64,000 bases of DNA, taken from positions 23,371-87,370 of the IMG/VR virus record IMGVR_UViG_3300044644_001981. One strand, given 5' to 3'. Each line of letters begins with the position of its first letter. Position 1 is the stretch's first letter. Shown piece by piece: positions 58,095-64,000 of this stretch. This stretch comes from a virus. A model generated the notes under the pieces. That model was not told the DNA's origin. It was given only the letters and a program-made list of their open reading frames with translations, and did no database searches. The position numbers were made by a program, and so were the translations under genes.

Positions 58095-59579
58095 TTAAAT
58101 TTCTTCTACTTCGACATATATTGTGCTATCTTTTTTTGTGACATTCTTAACCTTATGTTTTGCACTTTTTGGTACAACAACTTCGGACACCCACTCATAA
58201 CCCTCTGGGGTAAGGTTTTGAATAGATGCACCCGTTTTATTTATTGCCTTAAGCACAACACGTTGTCCAGCATCACCGGCTCCTCTAAAACCAGCAAATT
58301 TTTCGGCAGTCTTGGGATCAGTAGTCCATGAAGCATGGGCACCTTGATTGTCTAATACCCCATCTTTGTCCCCTTTTAGCCAATTCATAGCTTCATCTTC
58401 TGAATCAAAATTCATCCCCCTCTGTATCTCTCCCTTGTATGGGGTCGAATTTGCAAGATATTTAGAAATTAAATTTGCTCCTACGTTTGGTCTATTTTCT
58501 TTTTGTGATCTTCTAATTGCTTCGGAATTATAAACCCACGATCTGACATATTTAACAGTCGCCTTAGCCTCGCCTTCTGTTATTTCAATTCCTTTCTTCC
58601 TGGCCATCTCATAGTATTCTTGTGGGTTTTTAGGTGTACTTTCATGAGTCCCATCACCAATCAAATTTGTTAGCTCAGGCTTCTTGGTCTCTGGTTCAGG
58701 TTTTTTAGTTTCTTCCTTTGGTTTAGATGCTTCTTTCTTTGGTTTAGATGCTTCTTTCTCTGGAGATTGAGTGGAACTTGGCGCTGTCGTTTTTTGGGAT
58801 TTTATGTAGTTAGCAACACCATCTTTTATTTTTGATAATTGAGTGCCACTAACCCCGGCTTTCGTTGCAGCTTCTTCTAGTCTAAGAACACTAACTCCTG
58901 CTTTCTTTGCCAAACCTTCTATCTGAGCAATGGAAAGAGTTTTTGCTTTTTCTTTCGTCTGTTTTTCTGCTGGTTTTTTCGTTTCAGCATTAGGATCTGT
59001 TTTAGCTGTTTTAGTTACTTCTGATGCCTTGGGTTTTTCTGTTACTTTGGTTGTTTTTGCATAATCCTTCCCTACTTCCTTTAATTTACTAAGCCTCTCC
59101 TGTGAATTACTATCTTCTGTGCTGGATTTGCAGCTATTCTTAATATTGATACAGGCTTTCCCACAGTTATAGGCTGTCGGCTTAACGCATTGAGGCTTTT
59201 TTTTGCCACCTACTCCCGCATCAACACGGAAGCCATACCCTGCTGAAAATGCCTCCCATTCTTGGACATCTTCCTCTGATTCTAAGCTGTCCATTTTGCC
59301 AGGTTTATAAGGCTTATAGGCTACGGACTCCCCATCTAGGGTAAAGGAAAACACCCGTGGACGTGCCGCATCTTTAAATACTCCGGTAATATTGCCATTC
59401 TCGGCAACATCAAATTTAAGCACAACAACTGGGGCGTTGTAAACAAAATCCATTGACAAGGTTTGGGCAATAAGTAACCTCATTTGAGCTTCGGTTGGTG
59501 CAGTACCTCCGCCACCATCCCCAACTAATACTTCATCTTCGTCAACACGGAACAAAGAACTTGGTTTTGTTTTTAACAT
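58095..59579 (-). CDS. Cassette effector 7: shared N-domain + ADP-ribosyltransferase
   Basis: A 494-residue protein. An extra N-terminal peptide (SSLFRVDEDEVLVGDGGGG) precedes the shared domain; the Cys module is CVKPTAYNCGKACINIKNSC. The helical domain TLSIAQIEGLAKKAGVS follows, then a KPKEE-rich linker and one ADP-ribosyltransferase domain with IQRGM, AHASWTT and YEWVSEVVVP. Here the residue two before the catalytic Glu is Val, not Glu, so the ExE motif is incomplete and the acceptor may differ. It is the first cassette gene after the neck genes. Confidence 0.78.
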   Translation of the reverse strand: MLKTKPSSLFRVDEDEVLVGDGGGGTAPTEAQMRLLIAQTLSMDFVYNAPVVVLKFDVAENGNITGVFKDAARPRVFSFTLDGESVAYKPYKPGKMDSLESEEDVQEWEAFSAGYGFRVDAGVGGKKKPQCVKPTAYNCGKACINIKNSCKSSTEDSNSQERLSKLKEVGKDYAKTTKVTEKPKASEVTKTAKTDPNAETKKPAEKQTKEKAKTLSIAQIEGLAKKAGVSVLRLEEAATKAGVSGTQLSKIKDGVANYIKSQKTTAPSSTQSPEKEASKPKKEASKPKEETKKPEPETKKPELTNLIGDGTHESTPKNPQEYYEMARKKGIEITEGEAKATVKYVRSWVYNSEAIRRSQKENRPNVGANLISKYLANSTPYKGEIQRGMNFDSEDEAMNWLKGDKDGVLDNQGAHASWTTDPKTAEKFAGFRGAGDAGQRVVLKAINKTGASIQNLTPEGYEWVSEVVVPKSAKHKVKNVTKKDSTIYVEVEEI

Positions 59580-59601
59580 GATTTTACCTTTTATAAATAG
59601 A

Positions 59602-59695
59602 AACCTTGTGAGTTGATCACAAGTAAAAACCTTGTGAGTTGATCACAAGTAAAAACCTTGTGAGTTAATCACAAGTAAAAACCTTGTGAGCTAAT
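59602..59695. repeat. Tandem 26-bp hairpin repeats before the effector block
   Basis: Three full copies and one partial of a 26-bp unit containing CTTGTGA, loop GTTGA, TCACAAG. The last copy is the 3' end of the 139-residue gene. Each copy can form its own 7-bp hairpin. They may slow or process the late mRNA, or reflect slippage at the recombination-prone cassette border. Confidence 0.8.
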
Positions 59696-60088
59696 CTTCT
59701 CAACTAACTCCATGTCCCACGTCACGATATTTTTAGTTAGTGAGACTAAGTTACAAACAACTCCATCGGGAGGGTAAAATGTGGTGTCTGCTCCGACAAT
59801 ATAGTCAACCCCCTCACCCTTCAATTGTTCTTCTAAATAACGCCGTGAAATCCCTTTGACGGAATAGGATTTAGTTATTCCCTCCACTGAGCTTAGATTT
59901 TCAATCCCTTCCTTACTTGGGAATTGATCTTGAATAACCGGAGATGGGGTAATCTCCAGATACTCGTAATCATTGCCCAATCTTGTGCGAACGACAAGGC
60001 TTCGAATATTGGGATTGCCAAATCCCCCCGCGAGAGGGGAGATCCGGTCTCTTAGGGCTATCATTTGCTCAACAAAGGATTGACTCAT
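59669..60088 (-). CDS. Neck/head-tail joining region protein
   Basis: A 139-residue alpha/beta protein with no clear family. It is coupled by ATGA to the gene upstream and is the last of the head-neck run before the effector block. Position suggests a head completion or tail-joining protein. Its final codons lie inside the first hairpin repeat. Confidence 0.6.
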   Translation of the reverse strand: MSQSFVEQMIALRDRISPLAGGFGNPNIRSLVVRTRLGNDYEYLEITPSPVIQDQFPSKEGIENLSSVEGITKSYSVKGISRRYLEEQLKGEGVDYIVGADTTFYPPDGVVCNLVSLTKNIVTWDMELVEKISSQGFYL

Positions 60089-60270
60089 TTCTTCTCTTTG
60101 GGAGTATAAGCAGCCTGTGGGTGGTCTGGCTTGTCTAACTTCTTATTGATTTCCTGTAACTCAACATAAATTGCTGCCATTGCTTGCAGTTCTGGCGAGG
60201 CGGGAGCTGCTATTCCAGCAGAAGTAACTCGACCATTATCAACGGTGAAATCAGGGAACTGTACTTTCAT
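60085..60270 (-). CDS. Small neck-region protein
   Basis: A 61-residue protein (MKVQFPDFTVDNGRV...) ending in a helix and PKEKK. The frame is open to 60345, but the ATG at 60270 overlaps the stop of the upstream gene (ATGA), the same coupling seen at its other end, so this start is preferred. Function unknown. Confidence 0.6.
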   Translation of the reverse strand: MKVQFPDFTVDNGRVTSAGIAAPASPELQAMAAIYVELQEINKKLDKPDHPQAAYTPKEKK

Positions 60271-60602
60271 AAAACTAAAATAGGGGGAGTGAAGATAGTA
60301 TTGCGGAGGTGGATATATTGCCTCCCGTAAGTTGTCAAAGACCAATCGTTCTCGGAGCCAGAAGGGGTAGAACTTCCTGGCCCTGATGCGATTCCCGTGA
60401 CACTAGAGGCAATATCCGCCTGTTGAAACCAATCAATGCTGATTCGATGGGCAGCAATCAACATAATTCCATCCGTTCTCTTGGGATCTGCCCAACCAGC
60501 ACAGTAATTATTCTCGGCAAAGTTTAAACTGTATTGAATCACAGAAGATTCGACCACAGCGAACTGAGGATAAACCGCTAAAAAATCGGAAGGGAGAACC
60601 AT
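60267..60602 (-). CDS. DUF4054-type head-tail adaptor
   Basis: A 111-residue protein whose order (FLAVYPQFAVVESSVIQYSLNFAENNYCAGWADPKRTDGIMLIAAHRI in parts, then GSENDWSLTTYGRQYIHLR) matches DUF4054, a head-tail connector family of phages with DUF2213/DUF2184 heads. It probably sits on the portal ring. Closely spaced with its neighbours. Confidence 0.75.
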   Translation of the reverse strand: MVLPSDFLAVYPQFAVVESSVIQYSLNFAENNYCAGWADPKRTDGIMLIAAHRISIDWFQQADIASSVTGIASGPGSSTPSGSENDWSLTTYGRQYIHLRNTIFTPPILVL

Positions 60603-60605
60603 TTA

Positions 60606-61085
60606 TTACCCACGGATGTTCATAGTATTGACCGATTTGATATTCTTGACTTGCTCCGCTATTGCCTTAGAAATAGCGGGACGATCTTCTCTTTTCTCGG
60701 ATCGTTCTAGCCAATCAATATCACTAGAATTGCGAATTAGATCCAGAGCATCTTTTTCAATATAATCAAGGGTTGTTTCAGTAGGAAACTTCCCTTCCTC
60801 TAGGGTGGGAGAGATTACTCTGAATGCTCCGCAATTAACAAGTTGCAATCCGAGGGGATGCCGAACAATATAGTCATAGTCCTCGTCGGGAAGTTCCAAA
60901 TTAGTCCCAGGCAGAATCCAACTCCCCCGTGTTTCCACCGCATCCAACGAGGTTTTTTTGGTTCCCCCACGAGTAATAGGACGGGAGAAACGGATCGGCG
61001 AAGTGATAGCCTCCACTGATATTCCATAGGGAATGCGTGGATTATGAGGATTTAGCTTTGGGTCAAAGATGATAGTTTTAGACAT
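60606..61085 (-). CDS. Hypothetical structural protein downstream of capsid gene
   Basis: A 159-residue protein with a beta-rich first half and helical end. No recognised family. It is separated by two bases from the capsid gene and three from the DUF4054 gene, so a head or neck role is likely. It starts MSKTIIFDPKLNPHNPR. Confidence 0.6.
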   Translation of the reverse strand: MSKTIIFDPKLNPHNPRIPYGISVEAITSPIRFSRPITRGGTKKTSLDAVETRGSWILPGTNLELPDEDYDYIVRHPLGLQLVNCGAFRVISPTLEEGKFPTETTLDYIEKDALDLIRNSSDIDWLERSEKREDRPAISKAIAEQVKNIKSVNTMNIRG

Positions 61086-61087
61086 TT

Positions 61088-62041
61088 TTATTCGGGTAAT
61101 ACTACAATGTGCATGGAGAATGGGCGTTTGAGGTCAATTCCCCCAAACTTAAACTTGGCACCACGCCAGAAAGAATCAACACCAATGGGACGAGTATCAG
61201 TCCACTTTAATGGTTGATAAATCTTAGCAGAGACTTTTTTGGGATCTCGACGGAAAGCCTGAATAAAGCGGGTAGGAGCCAAACCAATCGACTCTAAATA
61301 TTCGGGAGCCATCTCGGACACCACACCGACTTCTTTGATGTTGGAGTTGACTTTTAAGAAGTGTTCTAACACTGTGCGATCTAAGGCAGATGTACCAATT
61401 TGAATGATATCCGAGGAGAGGTGTTCGTAAGTTTCCGAATCCATTAACAATGTGTCAGGCTTCTCTCGGTTATTGGTCAACCGAGTCGGAGCATTAACAC
61501 AATCATTTAACACGCTCAGCTTTTGCTGTGATGTTGCAGACCCGTTTAAAGGGAAGGGAGCATAAGACCGCAGGGCTTGGGGGTGATTTAGAAACCCTGG
61601 CATCCCTGTTTCTAAATCTCCGTTTGCCACCAACTGATTGATTTTTTGTTGTGCGGCTTCTTGAATTGTCCAGATTTTGTCCTCCTCAATGCTCTCGCCC
61701 ATTCGACTGACAGCCGCGATATCATCCTCGGAAACGCTATAACCTTGTCCCCATTTATGGATCGGCATCTTCATCTCGCCATAGACCAGTTCCACTTCGG
61801 GAAGGTCTGTGGTGTAGTTTCGGATTAATTTGAACTGCCCGACGTGACGGAGCCACCGATATCCCCAGGTTTTTGCCCAGGGCTTGTTTTGGATGTTGAG
61901 AGGGCAAATGACTCCAGCAGCGAAAGGATAGTCCGCAAGATCGAACTCCTTATCTACTTGAGCTTCTAAGTCCATCAGGGTGCCAAAGAACGTCCCGATT
62001 TCATCAGCATCCAACCTTGTAGTCCCGGAAAAGTTCATCAT
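61088..62041 (-). CDS. Major capsid protein, DUF2184 family
   Basis: A 317-residue protein matching DUF2184 capsid proteins: an N-terminal arm (TTRLDADEIG), VICPLN and KTWGYRW segments, GQGYSVSEDDIAAVSRMG, and the DTLLMDSETYEHL/SALDRTVLEHFL part, ending in RRDPKKVSAKIYQPLKW. The fold of this family is HK97-like. It follows cement and protease/scaffold genes, the usual order. The RLDA near its start resembles motifs in the effectors and scaffold. Confidence 0.8.
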   Translation of the reverse strand: MMNFSGTTRLDADEIGTFFGTLMDLEAQVDKEFDLADYPFAAGVICPLNIQNKPWAKTWGYRWLRHVGQFKLIRNYTTDLPEVELVYGEMKMPIHKWGQGYSVSEDDIAAVSRMGESIEEDKIWTIQEAAQQKINQLVANGDLETGMPGFLNHPQALRSYAPFPLNGSATSQQKLSVLNDCVNAPTRLTNNREKPDTLLMDSETYEHLSSDIIQIGTSALDRTVLEHFLKVNSNIKEVGVVSEMAPEYLESIGLAPTRFIQAFRRDPKKVSAKIYQPLKWTDTRPIGVDSFWRGAKFKFGGIDLKRPFSMHIVVLPE

Positions 62042-62060
62042 AGTTTAAGTTCTTTCTATA

Positions 62061-62891
62061 TTAAGGAACATTGAAGCCGATTAAAACGCACACCGCGCCA
62101 GTGCTAGTGACCACAGGGGAACATTTGAACTCAGCCTTCGCGGAGATATTAATTGTACCACTTGTCACTTTTGTTGCTTTCCCCTCGTGTCCCGCAGCAA
62201 CAGAGACGTAGACGGCATCATTGATTGTGATATCCGTCTCGACACATTCAACCCAGATCCCTGACGATTCCCCCGTCCGGTCAACCACGTCCATCACATC
62301 CTGATAGGGGTAAGTTGTCCCACTATAGTTTGCACCTTGATAAATCAAAGGTTGCATTTCGATGTCTTTGACGATTCGAGTAATCCCTAGGATTACGTCA
62401 GTGGTAGCAGTAGGAAGTCCTGCAACTTTGGGGTCGGTTTCGGTGTTTGCTCTGGCAACAAACCGACCGAATGGTACGGGGAGAGGAATAATCATCGCCG
62501 TGGTTACAGTTGCCGTTAAACTAGCACCAGTAACTACCAGGATGTTCTCGATACCATATTCCAGTGCCGTGAACAGCACGTTATTCCCACTAACACTTGC
62601 AATCCCCCGTCGCCCAAAAGCAGGGTTTACTCGGATTGCATTCAATAAACCAGCTTGCAGTTCCGCTTGAGTGGCACTAGCATCGGTTGTAAAACGTGCC
62701 GTGCCTAGTCCGTTGTTTAACCTGACGGTATATACAGTGCTAGAAGCAGGGGAGGCAGGAATCGCCAGAGTCCAGACCTCTTTAACAGCATTCTTTACAG
62801 AAACAAGGGCTTTGACTCTCGGAAAATTAATAGATCCCTCGCCCATGCCAGGAGTCGCCCGATCAAATTGAAGATTGTAGTTGTACCGCAT
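62061..62891 (-). CDS. Capsid cement (gp24-like) protein
   Basis: A 276-residue protein. The part from PFGRFVARANTE through VILGITRIV, GIWVECVETDITINDAVYV and AVCVLIGFNVP matches gp24-like structural cement proteins that decorate or lock the capsid. A beta-rich insert of about 90 residues (35-140, IPASPASSTVYTVRLNNG) lies in the N-terminal half and could be a surface Ig-like domain. Its ATG shares a base with the upstream stop. Confidence 0.75.
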   Translation of the reverse strand: MRYNYNLQFDRATPGMGEGSINFPRVKALVSVKNAVKEVWTLAIPASPASSTVYTVRLNNGLGTARFTTDASATQAELQAGLLNAIRVNPAFGRRGIASVSGNNVLFTALEYGIENILVVTGASLTATVTTAMIIPLPVPFGRFVARANTETDPKVAGLPTATTDVILGITRIVKDIEMQPLIYQGANYSGTTYPYQDVMDVVDRTGESSGIWVECVETDITINDAVYVSVAAGHEGKATKVTSGTINISAKAEFKCSPVVTSTGAVCVLIGFNVP

Positions 62892-64000
62892 TATCTAGTA
62901 ACCCCCATGCGTGTTTTTCCTATCGTTAAAGGCTGCTTATAGGCGTGCACCCGTCGTCTTTCCCCTTCGGTGAGTTCATCTCCGTGGGTAGATTGAGCAG
63001 GTCTTTTGAGCATCGAATCAAGGCGATGGGAGAACTCCTCTGAGTCTCCATCGTCTCCATCGTCTCTATCTTCTCTATCTTCTTCCTCCTCGTCATCCCC
63101 TTCTTCTTTATCACCTGGATCGGTGGGGGAAGAATCGTAATTCTCCTGAACGTAGGCAAAAACCCCGTCTACATAAGAATCGGATCGGAACGTCAAGTCC
63201 ATATTGGGTTCGATTTCAGCTAACAAAGTGCGTTTGATGTCGCTAGTAGAGAAGCTACTATCAAACCGAGCGTCAGAGAACCCTGGCAACAAACTGTCGG
63301 CTTCCTTCCATATCGCCAAAAGATCCCCGACCGAATCACCCCGACAAGCACTCTCATCTTCGTCGTTGCTATCAACACGAGGCTTGGACTTTTTTTTCTT
63401 TCTGGAAGTCATAGTTTCTTCTTCCTCTGCAACATCCCATTCTTCCATCATTTCTTCTTCTTCATTGTCCTCCTCTTCCATCATTTCTTCATCTTCGGGA
63501 ACGGGAGGCATCATTTTCTTTTTGCCTCCATCAACACGGACGTACTGCCCCATGTCATTCCGGTAATAACCTAATTCACCAAGGACATTATCGGCATTGT
63601 CTACGATGATCTCTAGGTTATCTAACCGGAACTGGTAATTTTCCCGTGCGGCTTCTAGCTTCCGGTTCTCCCGACTCGTAGTATCAAACCGTGTAACAAG
63701 CGAATCGTGGCGTTCCTTTAATTCTTTCAATTCACGGAATCGAGTACCGCTAATGGAAGCGAAAGATTCAGGGATTCCTGAATACTCAACTCCATCGCAT
63801 CTAACTATTGCCATACGCTGTTCATTATCTCCATTATCATTGGTTTTGTTAGGGTTGCTAGGGTTTTCGATGACTTGCCCTGCGACAGCTTGCCCTGCGA
63901 CAGCTTGCCCTGCGACAGCTTGCCCTGCGACAGCTTGCCCTGCGACAGCTTGCCCTGCGACAGCTTGCCCTGCGACAGCTTGCCCTGCGACAGCTTGCCC
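62891..64000 (-). CDS. DUF2213-type prohead protease/scaffold (C-terminal part)
   Basis: The frame is open to the window edge, so the gene starts beyond 64000; an ATG at 63814 is only internal or a second start. The visible part has about eight GQAVA repeats, then DGVEYSG, a coiled coil (RFRELKELKERHDSLVTRF), a very acidic Met/Glu stretch, and basic ends. This is the C-terminal scaffold half of DUF2213 proteins, whose N-terminal half is a protease. R-x-D-S motifs (PRVDS, ARFDS, HRLDS) are frequent here. Confidence 0.7.
   Translation of the reverse strand, partial: GQAVAGQAVAGQAVAGQAVAGQAVAGQAVAGQAVAGQAVAGQVIENPSNPNKTNDNGDNEQRMAIVRCDGVEYSGIPESFASISGTRFRELKELKERHDSLVTRFDTTSRENRKLEAARENYQFRLDNLEIIVDNADNVLGELGYYRNDMGQYVRVDGGKKKMMPPVPEDEEMMEEEDNEEEEMMEEWDVAEEEETMTSRKKKKSKPRVDSNDEDESACRGDSVGDLLAIWKEADSLLPGFSDARFDSSFSTSDIKRTLLAEIEPNMDLTFRSDSYVDGVFAYVQENYDSSPTDPGDKEEGDDEEEEDREDRDDGDDGDSEEFSHRLDSMLKRPAQSTHGDELTEGERRRVHAYKQPLTIGKTRMGVTR
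63874..64000 (-). repeat. 15-bp tandem repeat in the scaffold gene
   Basis: Eight full perfect copies of CTTGCCCTGCGACAG and part of a ninth, running off the window. On the minus strand it encodes GQAVA in frame. The perfection suggests recent expansion. An assembly collapse of the true copy number is possible. Confidence 0.92.

Noticed and set aside
1-64000. tRNA or rRNA genes, integrase and attachment sites
   Set aside because: I looked for cloverleaf patterns with CCA-proximal stems and for tyrosine or serine recombinase motifs and found none I could support by eye.
1-64000. Retron or diversity-generating retroelement
   Set aside because: No reverse transcriptase motif (YxDD type) appears in any translated frame.

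Overview
The window looks like part of a cyanophage or phage-plasmid genome. Cyanobacterial signs are the many GCGATCGC-type (HIP1-like) octamers, a CyRepA1-type plasmid replication protein, an NblA-like phycobilisome-degradation protein and a family of cysteine-rich proteins. Phage signs are a head/neck/tail module, a two-enzyme lysis module, a RuvC-like resolvase, a Rad52-type annealing protein, ThyX, HU, KilA-N proteins and several orphan DNA methyltransferases. I see no integrase, no tRNA and no rRNA. Large terminase and portal are not visible and probably lie beyond base 64000, where a capsid protease/scaffold gene runs off the window. Host range and lifestyle are inference.

Layout. 0-2.7 kb (+): lysis genes and a resolvase. 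2.8-5.1 kb: small regulators. 5.2-8.7 kb: CyRepA1 replication protein. 8.7-10.9 kb: a compact type V CRISPR-Cas locus made of a four-repeat array, a 558-aa TnpB-like nuclease with all RuvC and zinc-ribbon residues, and a divergent gene for a probable tracrRNA. 10.9-18.9 kb: small accessory genes, two methyltransferases, zinc-ribbon and ribbon-helix-helix regulators. 18.9-23.4 kb: probable virion-surface genes, including a GH10-like glycosidase. 23.4-24.4 kb: HU, a crAss001_48-like protein, NblA-like protein. 24.8-31 kb: SNF2 helicase, ThyX, amidoligase. 31.2-31.8 kb: iteron-like repeats next to a copied piece of the replication gene, a candidate origin. 32.3-36.7 kb: a broken and an intact KilA-N gene, a ParB-methyltransferase fusion and a possible small terminase. 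36.8-42.1 kb (+): early-type operons with similar promoters and recurring intergenic hairpins, including the annealing protein. 42.2-64 kb (-): the late virion operon.

Two systems stand out. The first is the minimal type V CRISPR locus on a phage-like replicon; a 148-nt RNA is predicted from a perfect sigma70 promoter to a Rho-independent terminator, with a 13-bp anti-repeat just before the terminator. The second is a cassette of six related proteins (48.1-59.6 kb) between the neck genes and the tail tape measure. They share a cysteine-rich module, four of them with an N-terminal domain of about 100 residues, and carry exchangeable C-terminal enzymes: three zinc metallopeptidases, two GNAT acetyltransferase domains and four ADP-ribosyltransferase domains. 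I propose that they are virion-carried effectors delivered into the host, comparable in logic to phage T4 Alt and internal proteins or to MuF polymorphic toxins, but built on a different shared domain.
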